DNA of 64,000 nucleotides from Chryseobacterium sp. SC28 (GCF_003932955.1 NZ_QOVY01000003.1:121869-185868); one strand, 5' to 3'. Shown: positions 9,324 to 19,372, numbered from the stretch's first letter. Notes: a model not told the origin generated them from the letters alone. Translations and numbers: made by a program.

Positions 9324-9995
9324 TTAAGAAATGACTTTCCCGTCGGAAAACTCAATAATTCGGTCGCAATTGGCGGCAAAATCATCATCGTGGGTGACTG
9401 CTACAATGGTTTGGCCGCGTTCCTTTGCCAATTGTCGGAAGATATCAAAAACTATATCTGTGTTTTTGGAATCTAAGTTTCCGGTAGGTTCATCGCCCAT
9501 AATAATTGCCGGATCATTGATGAGGGCTCTGGCAATGGCAACCCTTTGCTGCTGCCCGCCGGATATTTTGGAGGCGGGTTTGTCTTCTTGACCTTGGATA
9601 TCGAGCATTCTCAAAAGTTCCATCGCTTTTTCGCGAATCTCTTCTTTGCTTTTTTTATTGAGTTTCAGGGCAGGCAACATCACATTGTCCAAAACCGTAA
9701 ATTCCGGAAGCAAATAATGAAACTGGAATACAAAACCAATGTGTTCGTTCCGAAAATCTGCCAATTGATTTTGGGACAGGCCGGTAACTTTTTGTTCATT
9801 GATGAAAATTTCTCCTTCATAATCGGTATCCATCGTAGAAAGTAGATATAAAAGTGTAGATTTTCCCGATCCCGATTTCCCAACGATCGCCACAAATTCT
9901 CCTTGTTCTATATCAAAACTGATATCTTTCAAAACATGAAATTTCTGAGGTTCGTAGAAAAATTTATTAATATTTTTGATGGATAGTGCTTTCAT
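9324..9995 (-). CDS. ABC transporter ATP-binding protein (MacB/LolD type)
   Basis: 223 aa with Walker A GKSGSGKST (about residues 39-47), signature SGGQQQRVAIARAL, Walker B IIMGDEPTGNLD and the H-loop VTHDDDFA. Length and motifs match the stand-alone ATPases that drive MacB-, LolCDE- or FtsX-type mechanotransmission permeases. Its partner is the permease at 10162-11400. Its start overlaps a small ORF. Confidence 0.9.
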   Translation of the reverse strand: MKALSIKNINKFFYEPQKFHVLKDISFDIEQGEFVAIVGKSGSGKSTLLYLLSTMDTDYEGEIFINEQKVTGLSQNQLADFRNEHIGFVFQFHYLLPEFTVLDNVMLPALKLNKKSKEEIREKAMELLRMLDIQGQEDKPASKISGGQQQRVAIARALINDPAIIMGDEPTGNLDSKNTDIVFDIFRQLAKERGQTIVAVTHDDDFAANCDRIIEFSDGKVIS

Positions 9996-10137
9996 TTTTT
10001 AGTTTTTCTGATGTACTGTTCTGCCGGCTAACGGTGCCTGCGTCACAAAAATTCAGCTCGACGATTGCCAACATTGCGAGAATTACTATAAATAAATAAA
10101 AAGATAACCGTTCGGAAGTCTGGGCTTCGTGATTCAT
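9967..10137 (-). CDS. Possible 56-aa single-pass membrane protein in the efflux operon
   Basis: Open frame beginning MNHEAQTSERLSFYLFIV, with one hydrophobic helix at residues 12-31 and a polar Ser/Asn-rich tail. It starts 24 bp after the permease stop and overlaps the first 29 bp of the ATPase gene. It fills what would otherwise be a 166-bp gap in an otherwise compact operon. It could be a small transporter accessory subunit or chance; only location and hydrophobicity support it. Confidence 0.35.
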   Translation of the reverse strand: MNHEAQTSERLSFYLFIVILAMLAIVELNFCDAGTVSRQNSTSEKLKNESTIHQKY

Positions 10138-10161
10138 AGTGTGGTATTTTGTGATTTTATT

Positions 10162-11400
10162 TTAACCTCTCAAAATAGAAACAGGATCTACCTTAGAAGC
10201 CTTTCTGGCCGGGAGATAACCGGCAATAACGGTAATAAAGAGTCCAAAAATAAAAGCGAGAATATAATCTGAAGGTCTGAAGTTGATGGGCAAGGTATCG
10301 TAAGAAGCAATTTTGAACGGAATATTATCGACGATGCGCGATATGATATTTCCCAGAACCACTCCGGTCAATCCGCCGACCAATCCAATGATGATGGATT
10401 GCGTCAAAAAGATCTCCACGATGTCCTTCCCATTGAAACCCATTGCTTTCAGGATGGCAATTTCTCTTATCTTTTCGTTGACAGTCATATTCATAATATT
10501 GTAGATTCCAAAACCTGCCACTATCAAGATGGTAAGCGAAACTGCCATTGCGAGGATATCCCTAATGACGTTTGCCGAATCTAATTGGCTGTTTCCCTCT
10601 TGCCAAGGTTCTGTTTTGTAGGATGTGATGTCTTTCATTTCTGCTGCAACTTCCTTAGCTTTTGAATAGTCTTTGATATTGACCATAATGTCTGTGGCAA
10701 AACTTTTATTTTTGGACAATAGCTGCCTCGCCGTCTGGATAGATACCATTGCTTTGGAGCCGTCTGTGCCTGCCGATCCTGTCTCGAAAATCCCGATGAT
10801 TTTATAAATCTTCGTTACATTGTCCGATGTTAAGATGGATACGTTGTCTCCTAAGGAAACTCCCAGATTCTTTGCCAGCTTACTTCCAAGAACAATCCCA
10901 TCCGAGCGCTTCTCCAAATCAAATAAGCTTCCGTAAATCATATACTGCGAAGTTTTGAACAACTGGTTTTCATTAGTAACTTCTATCCCCGATAGAAGCG
11001 CGCTGTATTTTGTGACTCCGTTTCGTATAATAACATTTTGATTTACCTGCTGCGCAATGCCCACCACCTCATCGGACTTCGAGACGGCGTTGATGATGGG
11101 AGCTGCGTTTTTTATTCCTTCTGTATACTTGATGTTTCTGTTATTGCTTACCATTACAACGGTGTTCTCGTCTTTGGGATTTTCAATAAAAACCGGCACG
11201 TCCGATGATAAATCATTATAGATTTTGATATGAGCCATCGAGGTAAAAGTGATATCCGACTGCGCATCATTGACGCCCGACATAAAACTATTCAAAAAAA
11301 TATACATCGAAATTCCAAATGTGACGCTCAGAACCGCCACTATTAGTTGTTTGACTCTTGATGTGAGATGGACCCACGATATTTTCCGATTGACACTCAT
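10162..11400 (-). CDS. ABC transporter permease, MacB/LolC/FtsX family
   Basis: 412 aa: one N-terminal TM helix (about 20-42), a large periplasmic MacB_PCD domain, then three C-terminal TM helices in the FtsX domain. The conserved NEKIREIAILKAMGFNGKDI coupling segment lies between the second and third helices, and the protein ends GYLPARKASKVDPVSILRG. With the TolC, adaptor and ATPase genes alongside, it forms a tripartite efflux or export machine for an unknown substrate. Confidence 0.9.
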   Translation of the reverse strand: MSVNRKISWVHLTSRVKQLIVAVLSVTFGISMYIFLNSFMSGVNDAQSDITFTSMAHIKIYNDLSSDVPVFIENPKDENTVVMVSNNRNIKYTEGIKNAAPIINAVSKSDEVVGIAQQVNQNVIIRNGVTKYSALLSGIEVTNENQLFKTSQYMIYGSLFDLEKRSDGIVLGSKLAKNLGVSLGDNVSILTSDNVTKIYKIIGIFETGSAGTDGSKAMVSIQTARQLLSKNKSFATDIMVNIKDYSKAKEVAAEMKDITSYKTEPWQEGNSQLDSANVIRDILAMAVSLTILIVAGFGIYNIMNMTVNEKIREIAILKAMGFNGKDIVEIFLTQSIIIGLVGGLTGVVLGNIISRIVDNIPFKIASYDTLPINFRPSDYILAFIFGLFITVIAGYLPARKASKVDPVSILRG

Positions 11401-11403
11401 AGA

Positions 11404-12498
11404 TTAATCTTCTTTTTTCCTAACGATGACATCTTTCTCGCTTATTCCTGCCAGGATCTCGGTCCATTCATTGTTTTGGGAACCTATCGTTACTGCTTTT
11501 TGCGTACCGTCTTCCAAGGTTACATACTGTCCTTTGCTGATGTAGGACGTTGGTATGGTCAAAACATTTTTGCGGTATCCTGTTTCAATATTTACCTGCA
11601 GTTGCGTTCCGGAAAAAATCGTTGGCGGTAAGGAGTCAAACTTTGCTTCTGCTTCATAGGATTGTTCTTCCTCATTAAAGCCGGGTAGAATTTTGGATAT
11701 CTTCGCCGAAAAAATTTGGTGCGGATAAGTATTGAGATGCACTGCCACCTTCTGTCCCGTTGCAACTTTGGAAATATCATCTTCGGAAATATATAATTTG
11801 ATAACAAAACTGCCACTTCCTATTTTTGCAATAGGGTCTCCTACTTTTACCAATTCTCCTTTTTTCTTGTGTACCTCGATCACTTTTCCTGCATTAGAAG
11901 TTATAATTTTAAAATCTCCCAAGGTTGCTTGTTGGGCATCCACCTGTATGCTGCTGCGGAGTGCAGCCAGCGACAGATCGTCTTTAGTTTGATCATACTT
12001 CTGCTCCAGCAGCTTTACATTTTCCAACGTGTTTTTATACTGCAGTTCGGCTTTGTCTAAATCCAATTGCGAAACCGAGTTCTTTTGTTTTAATTCTCTA
12101 TATCGTTCATAGTTGGTTTTATCCAGAAGCAGTTGCTGCCTTGCTTGGGAGATTTGTGCCTCCACTTGTGCCAGCTCGGGAGCAGTATTAGCCGTGCTTT
12201 CCACCGCATCATTATGTACTACCTCTGCATCACGCAATTGTAAAGATTGGACATCGCTTTTTATTTTGGCTACGAGCGCGTTGGCGTGGACATATTGTCC
12301 TTCGGAAATCCACAAATCTGTAAGTATCCCGCCGGTAGTCGAGGAAATGATGTATTCATCTTCCTGTTCTACAAAACCGTTGCCGAATACGGCATCTTTT
12401 ATATCCTTTCTCACGGGCGAGGTTTTCTCTTTGTTGCTGCAAGACATTACAAAAACTCCCAAAGAGGCGATGATGCTGTATTTTAAAATTGAATTCAT
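11404..12498 (-). CDS. Periplasmic adaptor subunit (HlyD/MacA family), lipoprotein
   Basis: 364 aa. Lipoprotein leader with lipobox VMSC at about residues 17-20. Then a biotinyl-lipoyl half-motif (GILTDLWISEGQYVHANALV), a coiled-coil hairpin (about residues 85-170), the second lipoyl half (GKVIEVHKKKGELVKVGDPI) and beta-barrel/membrane-proximal domains. It bridges the inner-membrane permease and TolC. It ends 3 bp before the permease start. Confidence 0.9.
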   Translation of the reverse strand: MNSILKYSIIASLGVFVMSCSNKEKTSPVRKDIKDAVFGNGFVEQEDEYIISSTTGGILTDLWISEGQYVHANALVAKIKSDVQSLQLRDAEVVHNDAVESTANTAPELAQVEAQISQARQQLLLDKTNYERYRELKQKNSVSQLDLDKAELQYKNTLENVKLLEQKYDQTKDDLSLAALRSSIQVDAQQATLGDFKIITSNAGKVIEVHKKKGELVKVGDPIAKIGSGSFVIKLYISEDDISKVATGQKVAVHLNTYPHQIFSAKISKILPGFNEEEQSYEAEAKFDSLPPTIFSGTQLQVNIETGYRKNVLTIPTSYISKGQYVTLEDGTQKAVTIGSQNNEWTEILAGISEKDVIVRKKED

Positions 12499-12499
12499 T

Positions 12500-13819
12500 T
12501 TATTGGAAAATATTTTGCTGATAGTCCATTTGTCTTATATATATTTTGTACTGAGAGATAGAAAAATCCGACAAACTTTTAAGGTAATTGTATTGTGCCG
12601 TCAATAGATCGCCATATTTCGTCAATCTCTCATCTAGGCTGATGATGCCGCTTTTGTATTTATTTTCAGAATGGATGTCGTTTTTTTTCTGTAATTCGAA
12701 TATAGTTTTGTTTTTTTGCAAATTTTGATAGGCTTCTTCGTATTGCAATACCAGCGTTTCATCTTCGTTTTTTTTGGTCAATTTGAGATTTTCCAGTTCC
12801 AATTGCTGCAGTTCCAGCTGTGCCTTTGCTTCATTTACTTTTTCTTTTGTGGCAAAACCGTTGAAAATCGGTATGCTCATTTTTAGTCCAAAAATCTGCG
12901 ACGATAGTTCGTTGGCCGTATCGAAATTCATAAAATCATCTGTTGCCCACAAGTAGCCATATTGATATATTATGCTTAAACTGGGAAAATACAAAGCCTT
13001 GTTTTGCTTTACCAAGGATTGATTGATTTTAATCTGACTTTCTTGTACCAATATTTCAGGATTGGCAGTTGTAATCTGAGTTCCCATTGCTTTGGGCTGT
13101 TCAATGTCGTCTTGGATTACGATTTGTTCCTCTGTATTCAGTTGGCTCTGAAGCTGAATAGTCAATTGCTGGAGGTTGTTGAGCGCAGTTTCCTTATTTT
13201 TTTGATTCTGAAGATGTTGTATGGCAGCCAGATTGACTTCTGCCTCGCTGATGATGCCTTTTTTGAATTTATCTTTCGCACTTTCCAAAAGAGATTCTGT
13301 GACGATTACGTTTTCGGAGTATAGGTCTAATGATTTATAAGTAATCAAAATAGAATAGTAAGTGGAGGCCAATTGGTTGTAAAGGTTGTACCTCGCATAT
13401 TCTGTTGAGGCTTTGGAGGATTCCAACTGTAGATTTGCGGTCTGCGCAGTAAATTTTTTCTGAAAGTTCAGAATATCCCATTGCGCTTGTATTCCAACAT
13501 TGTAAACATATTGTCTTCCGAAAACGAGCTCCTCAAAAGTTCCTTCGGGTGCATTGGGATTAAACAGTTTCGCGGGAACCAAGGTAGGTTGCAACGTAAT
13601 GTTGTCATTATAGCCCGCTACGCCGTTTAGCGAAGGATACAGATATGATTGCGCTTGCTTAGATCTCGAAATATCCACTTTCTGTTGCAAAATAGAGGAC
13701 TTGATAGCGTACGAATGCTTATCTGCAAAGACCAGCACATCCTGCAAAGATTTAAACTGAACTTGCGAAAGTGCTTTGGAACACAATGCAACAGAAAGAA
13801 CCATCATCAAATTTTTCAT
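12500..13819 (-). CDS. TolC-family outer-membrane efflux protein
   Basis: 439 aa with a signal peptide (residues 1-18) and two repeated outer-membrane efflux domains made of long Gln/Leu/Lys-rich helices with short barrel strands. It ends one base before the adaptor start, so the genes are effectively fused in one transcript. Confidence 0.9.
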   Translation of the reverse strand: MKNLMMVLSVALCSKALSQVQFKSLQDVLVFADKHSYAIKSSILQQKVDISRSKQAQSYLYPSLNGVAGYNDNITLQPTLVPAKLFNPNAPEGTFEELVFGRQYVYNVGIQAQWDILNFQKKFTAQTANLQLESSKASTEYARYNLYNQLASTYYSILITYKSLDLYSENVIVTESLLESAKDKFKKGIISEAEVNLAAIQHLQNQKNKETALNNLQQLTIQLQSQLNTEEQIVIQDDIEQPKAMGTQITTANPEILVQESQIKINQSLVKQNKALYFPSLSIIYQYGYLWATDDFMNFDTANELSSQIFGLKMSIPIFNGFATKEKVNEAKAQLELQQLELENLKLTKKNEDETLVLQYEEAYQNLQKNKTIFELQKKNDIHSENKYKSGIISLDERLTKYGDLLTAQYNYLKSLSDFSISQYKIYIRQMDYQQNIFQ

Positions 13820-13837
13820 TCCTTCAAATCTGGATAG

Positions 13838-14203
13838 TTATAGCTTTTTCCAAGTCTGAGTTTTGGATATTAATCCATAGCTTGCTGTCAGCTTTAGATG
13901 ATTGTCAGAAGAAATAGAAGCAGAACATTTCAATGTTTTGTCTTTTTGGAAGATGTGCAGCGTTCCGCCATAATATTCATTGCCTTTATTTTTCAATCCG
14001 GTAATCTGCTTTTTGCCAATAAGGCTTGGATCCTCCGCACTGCGGATCAATGCCTCGTACGTATTTCCGTTTTTGACGAACTCAATGACACGGGTACGTT
14101 CCTCGTTCGTCCATTTGCCTAAGATCTTGTCGTTGGTCTGCGCATACGTATGAACAGAAAAATGCATTAAAAAGCCTATTGTAAATAAAATTAGTTTTTG
14201 CAT
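13838..14203 (-). CDS. DUF2147-domain secreted protein
   Basis: 121 aa with a signal peptide (residues 1-21). The DUF2147 hallmark is the N-terminal ILGKWTNEERTRVIEF, followed by a small lipocalin-like beta domain ending LTASYGLISKTQTWKKL. It is the first gene of the six- or seven-gene efflux operon (14203 down to 8434). Family function is not established. Confidence 0.75.
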   Translation of the reverse strand: MQKLILFTIGFLMHFSVHTYAQTNDKILGKWTNEERTRVIEFVKNGNTYEALIRSAEDPSLIGKKQITGLKNKGNEYYGGTLHIFQKDKTLKCSASISSDNHLKLTASYGLISKTQTWKKL

Positions 14204-14492
14204 TGCTCTTATTTTTTAAAAAACAAAGTTGTGACGAAAATATAATATTAGGAGGAATTTCCACTTTAAATGGATCAATAGAAAGGTGAGCTGAACAAAA
14301 TCGAATCCGAATTGCCCGTAGTGAAGTCCGGTTTAAGTATTGAAATTTTCCTGCAAAGCCATCGTATACAAACATTTTAGGCAGCTGCAAACAATTTGAA
14401 TTGGTCTTTCGCTACCATTTTTTATACTTAAAATTTCAAAACACCGTTTCATCAGAATAAATTGTAGTTTTCCGATGTGCAGACTGTACCCG

Positions 14493-17309
14493 ATGAAGCG
14501 TTTTTGTTGTGCTTTTTTGTTGTTTTTATTCAATTCCTGGGCTATGGCGCAGCAAGACAGCATTCGTCTGAATGTCAAATTGAATGATGACCACCAATCG
14601 ATCTCTGTGGAGCAGACTTTGGACTATCACAATCCGCATCAGAAAGCCATCCATCAAATCAAACTTCTGAACTGGGTTGCAGCCTACCGGAAAAGAAAAA
14701 CGCCACTGCTGAAAAGGAAAATAGAAGACCGGAAAAGCGATCTTTACTTTGCAAAAGCTGATGAATTGGGAGAATTAGAAAGCCTGCAGTATTCCTACAA
14801 CAACAGTTTTTCCGAAATTCTAAACACCGCTCAGGAGAATATTTTCATCCCGCTTACCGAGCCACTGCAGCCCGGCCGAAAAATTCGCATCCATCTCAAA
14901 TATCAAATCAAACTGCCCGACGCACGTTTCACAGGCTACGGGATCGACGCCAATCACCTGCTTTTGAAATATTTTTTCCTGATCCCGGAAACCTACGAAG
15001 ACGAAGCGCAAACCAATTCTTACTTTCGCGATACAGAGGAAACCGCCAACGCAGGATCCTTCTGGAAAGTGACTTTCGACGTTCCCGAAATGTGGAAAAT
15101 CTATTCTAATCTGTCTCAAAATAATGAGCTGGAGTTTGAAGGCGAATCTCTCAATGATCCCGAATTTCTGATTTCGAGAATCACCTATCCAGAGTTTGCC
15201 TTAAAAATTGATGATCAAAGTATAAAAGTCCAGTTGGGCTATCAAATTACTGAATATCAAAAGCAAATATTAGCAGCGGTGCTAACCAATCAGTTAAAAT
15301 TCATCAAAGCGCGAACAGGAAAACTGCCCAATAAGCTTTTCATATCCGAAAAATTCTTGAAGAAAGAAGCGTTTATCGGCATCGATGATCTCAAATTCTG
15401 GAAGTTCAAATTTCAACTGTTTACGGACTACGAAAAGACAGATCTGGATTATTTCAGCGTCATTTCCAAAAAAGTGGTGGACGAATTTTTTATCACCAAT
15501 AAAACCCAAGACCACTGGCTGAAAAACGGTTTGAAATCTTACCTCGAAATTCAATATCTCAAAAAAAACTATCCTGAACACAGATTGCTGGGAAATCTCC
15601 CCGACAATGCGGAATTCTTCGGCCTCAAGCCTTTAAAAATCTTTCACGCCTCCAAGCTGAAGCTGTCGGAACGCTATGGTTTGGCGTATCATTATATTTA
15701 TACTCAAAATCTCGATCAGAAGATAACGACGCCGTTTCATCAATTGAGCAACTTCAACACCACGGTCATCAGCCACTTCGAAACAGGAAGCCTTCTCGAT
15801 TACCTCTCGGAATACCAAGGAACACCTTCTTTTGAACTTTTTTTGAAACGATATTTTTCCGAAAATTACAGACAGAAAATCTCGGGAGCGAATTTCCTAA
15901 AAAGTCTGGAAATCTTCACGCAAGGCAAGTCGGCGTTTTTGCAGCAGATGATGGCAGAGAAACACAGAATCAATTTTGATCTCAAAAATTACCAATTACA
16001 AAACGACCATTATCTCCTTCATATTCAAAAAAATACTTCGAAAATCATTCCTTTAAAAATAGAAACAGAAGAGAAATCGGGAGACAAAAGCACTTTCTGG
16101 AAAGACGGAAACAGCCAAAGAAAAGACACCGTTTTGTTGCCAACAGCGCTCGTTGAAAAAATTGTTCTGAACGACAGTTACATCTTTCCGGAGACCAATT
16201 TTAGAGACAATTACCTATACACGAAAGGTATTTTTTCGAATATGAAGAAGCTTCGTTTCAAGCTGATCAAGGATATTCAAAATCCGGAATACAACGAGAT
16301 TTTCGTGGCGCCAAGGATTAATTTCAACGCTTATGACCAGATTCTCTTTGGCGTCAACTTCAAGAATCAGGGGATTTTCGATCAGAAATTTGATTATTCG
16401 GCAACGCCGTATTACAGTTCGGGAACGGGAAAACTCACAGGCTCTGCCGCCGTGGGCTACTCTATTATGCCGCCCGACAGTTTCTTCCGAAGGTGGAGTT
16501 TCGGCGCATCGGGCTCCTATTTTCATTACGATAATGATTTGGCCTACAAGCGTTTGGGTGCTTTTACTTCGTTGAGTTTTAATAAAAATCCCCGCAGTGC
16601 CGTCGGCAGAAGTCTTTATTTTTCTTACAATTATTACGAGCGCGAACTCACGCCATCGATGCTTGCCGCTAATCTGTACGCCAAATATAACCTGTGGAGT
16701 TTGGGCTATTCTTATGCCGACAACCGCCTGATTCACGAGCAATACATCAGCACCAACGTGCAGTGGATGGAAGATTTCCAGAAGATCTCTACAGAAGCCT
16801 ATTTCCGCTGGGAGTTTGCAAAGAACAAAAAAATCAGTTTCCGATGGTTCGCCGGTTATTTTGTGAAGAATGAGACGAAAAATAGTCTTTTCAATTACGG
16901 AATCTCGCGGGTTTCCAACTACTCGTTTTCTTATGGATTGTTGGGCCAAAGTGCCACATCCGGGATTCTCGCGCAGCAATTTGTCTTGGCAGAAGGCGGT
17001 TTCAAATCGTTTTTTAACACGTCGGTCAATCATTTTATCACGAGTCTTAATGTGGATTCTCATCTGTGGCGCTGGTTCAATCTTTATGCTGATGCCGGCA
17101 TTTATAAAAACAGGCGCAGAGCAGAACAATTCATTTGGGATACGGGCATCAAAGTGAAGGTGATTCCGGATTTTCTCGAAATTTATTTTCCTGTAGCTTC
17201 CAGGCTGGGTTTCGAGCCGTCGTTCAAGGATTATGGTTACAGAATTCGATACACTTTGGTTCTGAATCTTGGGGCGCTCGTAAATAATTTAAGACGCGGT
17301 GTTTTTTAG
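14493..17309 (+). CDS. Degenerate M1-peptidase-like domain fused to an outer-membrane beta-barrel
   Basis: 938 aa from the ATG at 14493, chosen over 14475 because it begins a clean signal peptide (MKRFCCAFLLFLFNSWAMAQ). Residues about 20-500 resemble the M1 gluzincin layout: an all-beta N domain and then a helical domain. The zinc site is lost. The expected HExxH position reads DEFFI, the WLNEG block reads WLKNG, and the loop between them is shortened. About residues 590-938 are barrel-like strands, ending in Phe. It is probably a surface-anchored protein that binds rather than cleaves peptides. Monocistronic, convergent with the next gene. Confidence 0.7.
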   Translation: MKRFCCAFLLFLFNSWAMAQQDSIRLNVKLNDDHQSISVEQTLDYHNPHQKAIHQIKLLNWVAAYRKRKTPLLKRKIEDRKSDLYFAKADELGELESLQYSYNNSFSEILNTAQENIFIPLTEPLQPGRKIRIHLKYQIKLPDARFTGYGIDANHLLLKYFFLIPETYEDEAQTNSYFRDTEETANAGSFWKVTFDVPEMWKIYSNLSQNNELEFEGESLNDPEFLISRITYPEFALKIDDQSIKVQLGYQITEYQKQILAAVLTNQLKFIKARTGKLPNKLFISEKFLKKEAFIGIDDLKFWKFKFQLFTDYEKTDLDYFSVISKKVVDEFFITNKTQDHWLKNGLKSYLEIQYLKKNYPEHRLLGNLPDNAEFFGLKPLKIFHASKLKLSERYGLAYHYIYTQNLDQKITTPFHQLSNFNTTVISHFETGSLLDYLSEYQGTPSFELFLKRYFSENYRQKISGANFLKSLEIFTQGKSAFLQQMMAEKHRINFDLKNYQLQNDHYLLHIQKNTSKIIPLKIETEEKSGDKSTFWKDGNSQRKDTVLLPTALVEKIVLNDSYIFPETNFRDNYLYTKGIFSNMKKLRFKLIKDIQNPEYNEIFVAPRINFNAYDQILFGVNFKNQGIFDQKFDYSATPYYSSGTGKLTGSAAVGYSIMPPDSFFRRWSFGASGSYFHYDNDLAYKRLGAFTSLSFNKNPRSAVGRSLYFSYNYYERELTPSMLAANLYAKYNLWSLGYSYADNRLIHEQYISTNVQWMEDFQKISTEAYFRWEFAKNKKISFRWFAGYFVKNETKNSLFNYGISRVSNYSFSYGLLGQSATSGILAQQFVLAEGGFKSFFNTSVNHFITSLNVDSHLWRWFNLYADAGIYKNRRRAEQFIWDTGIKVKVIPDFLEIYFPVASRLGFEPSFKDYGYRIRYTLVLNLGALVNNLRRGVF

Positions 17310-17334
17310 AAATTAGTTCAATTTCCAAATAGAA

Positions 17335-17361
17335 AAAGGCTCCCCGAATTGAGAAGCCTTT
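17335..17361. terminator. Bidirectional terminator between convergent genes
   Basis: AAAGGCT / AGCCTTT stem, flanked by A-rich sequence on the left and a T-rich run on the right. It lies between the stops of the barrel gene (17309) and the T9SS cargo gene (17387). Confidence 0.6.
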
Positions 17362-17386
17362 CTAAGTTTTAAGAAAAAACTTTAGA

Positions 17387-18244
17387 TTAGTTTTTGATTA
17401 CTTTTCTGCTGATTTTGTTGGCGCCGCTGTCAACCGTTACGATGTAAGCACCTTTAAGCAGAGACTGGGTATTGACAGAACCTCCGTTTTCCACCCTGTT
17501 GGAAGAGATTAATTTACCATCAAGCGAATAGATATTCACAGTAGATTTTACCGGAAGTTTGAAGGTAATTTGGTCTTTCACAATGGTGTTGAACTGAACG
17601 GCTTTCTCGAAACTTGCCACATCAGAAACAGCTAAACTTGCTTTGTTTTCTGGAGTCGGTGCTAGTTTAGCAAAATCAGTTGCATTATTATTAGTATCAC
17701 CTGCAGTTCTTGTAGCCGAACTACCAGCATCTAGTGCGGGAGCAGCACCTCCACCTTCGTATTGATTAGCAGTTCCGTAACCAACAAAATCAATCACATT
17801 TGATGCTGTTGCAGAAGCAACCTGAGTAGAATTAGTTGCTAAAACAATTTTTCCATTGGAAGCTGACATATTAAACCCGCCTTGGTAAACCGTTCCTGTA
17901 GTTGTGCTTGCATTAGACGTCGCTTGGAAATCTGCAGTTGGTAAAGCAGCTCCAGCTGAATTAGGAGAACTAGGAACCATCTCAACCAAGAATTTTTGAC
18001 CTGGATCAAGTGTAACCGTAGGCAAAGAAATAAAAGAGTTGAAAGTACCTGTAGCAGAAGCATATTGTAAAGTAGCTCCTGTAAGGGTTGCAGATGAACT
18101 GCCTAAGTTCTTTAATTCTACAAAATCATTGATATATACAGCTGTAGCACCACCGCCACCTCCATACACTTCGCTGATTACGATTTGTGCATTTGCAATC
18201 GAAGCAACAGACACAATACTTAAAATTGTAAAGATTTTTTTCAT
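17387..18244 (-). CDS. Lamin-tail-domain protein with T9SS type A sorting domain
   Basis: 285 aa. Signal peptide (residues 1-19), then a lamin-tail domain (IVISEVYGGGG...FVELKNLGSSSATLTG, residues 21-165). The C-terminal type A sorting domain (about residues 213-285, with VNIYSLDGKLISSN, LLKGAYIVTV and terminal KVIKN) marks it for secretion through the type IX system. It is a surface or secreted protein of unknown ligand. Confidence 0.85.
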   Translation of the reverse strand: MKKIFTILSIVSVASIANAQIVISEVYGGGGGATAVYINDFVELKNLGSSSATLTGATLQYASATGTFNSFISLPTVTLDPGQKFLVEMVPSSPNSAGAALPTADFQATSNASTTTGTVYQGGFNMSASNGKIVLATNSTQVASATASNVIDFVGYGTANQYEGGGAAPALDAGSSATRTAGDTNNNATDFAKLAPTPENKASLAVSDVASFEKAVQFNTIVKDQITFKLPVKSTVNIYSLDGKLISSNRVENGGSVNTQSLLKGAYIVTVDSGANKISRKVIKN

Positions 18245-18285
18245 TGTATTAAAATTTAAAATTGATTGTTACAAAAATAAGGAAA

Positions 18286-18319
18286 AAAAAATGCCTTAGC
18301 TTTCTAAAAGCATTTTTTT
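18286..18319 (-). terminator. Intrinsic terminator of the 18331-19233 gene
   Basis: AAAAAATGC / GCATTTTTT stem with a 15-nt loop. On the minus strand it is followed by a run of T, directly after the stop codon region. Confidence 0.65.
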
Positions 18320-18330
18320 AACCGTTGTTA

Positions 18331-19233
18331 TTATTTTTTGATGATTTTTTGAGAAACTGCCTGTCCTTTTACAAGTCCGGTTACGATGTAGTTCCCTTTT
18401 GGCAAAGCAGAAACATCCAATCTTGAATTTTCCGACACCTCTGCTGTTTTCACCATTTGTCCGGCGGCGTTGTAAATGGATACATTTGCTGCTGCTCCGA
18501 AGATGATTTCATTGCCGACAATTGTATTTTTCACCAAGTTGGCTTTTGTTTTTGAAGGATCTAGAACTGATAAGGTTCCAGTATATGTTCTAGCAATTAA
18601 ATCGTCTATTGAAACAGCTCCTGTGCCACTTGTAGCATTGCCGGCTTGTCTGATTGCTATCGAGGCTAAATTTGTAGCAACTGCACTTGTGCCGGTAGAA
18701 TTAATTAATAATGGTTGGCCATCAATTTTTAAAGTTGCAATATTTGCTGCATTATAGGTAACCAAAATATTTGCCGGTGTTCCATAAGCTATCTCTGTTC
18801 CATAAGTTGGAGTAGCTGTTCCGCCACTGTTATTTAAAATTCCTAAAGTATAACCTGTTGCTGATCCTTTGATATATAATCTTCCGTAGAAAGTAGTTAC
18901 AGTAGTTCCTGCTGTACCACCAAACATTAAGAAATAATCACCCGAGGTTGACAATCCGGTAGCCGTTGACACATTTATTGTGGCAGAATACTCGGCTTTA
19001 TTAGTTAAAGGATAAGATGTAGAAAATGCCTTGTTGACATCTTCACTATTTCCGGCAACTAATACAGCTTGAGAACCGTTAGACTGTAACTGACCAGCCG
19101 TGCCGCTATGTGTCGTCCATCCGTTTGCATTTAATGCACCTGTAAATGTGAAAGTTTCGTTTACGACAGTGGTCTGTGCATTCACCGTTGCCGTCAAAGC
19201 AACTGCTGCGATTAAAGAATAGAATTTTTTCAT
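18331..19233 (-). CDS. Secreted protein with T9SS type A sorting domain
   Basis: 300 aa with a signal peptide (residues 1-19). The body (20-215) is a Thr/Ala/Gly-rich beta sandwich resembling the choice-of-anchor or concanavalin-like modules of flavobacterial T9SS cargo. The C-terminal sorting domain (about 225-300) has VSIYNAAGQMVKT, LPKGNYIVTG and terminal KIIKK. It is adjacent to, but separately terminated from, the other T9SS cargo gene. Ligand unknown. Confidence 0.8.
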   Translation of the reverse strand: MKKFYSLIAAVALTATVNAQTTVVNETFTFTGALNANGWTTHSGTAGQLQSNGSQAVLVAGNSEDVNKAFSTSYPLTNKAEYSATINVSTATGLSTSGDYFLMFGGTAGTTVTTFYGRLYIKGSATGYTLGILNNSGGTATPTYGTEIAYGTPANILVTYNAANIATLKIDGQPLLINSTGTSAVATNLASIAIRQAGNATSGTGAVSIDDLIARTYTGTLSVLDPSKTKANLVKNTIVGNEIIFGAAANVSIYNAAGQMVKTAEVSENSRLDVSALPKGNYIVTGLVKGQAVSQKIIKK

Positions 19234-19372
19234 ACTAAAAATTTAAAAATTTGTTGTTGTTGATTTGTTATGTTAATCTGTCGCAAATATAAAATTTAAT
19301 CCTGAATTACAATTTTAGAACTGCCTTTCCCGTTTTAAATTATTGTTAATTCGTTCCAAAGCCGATTATAAG

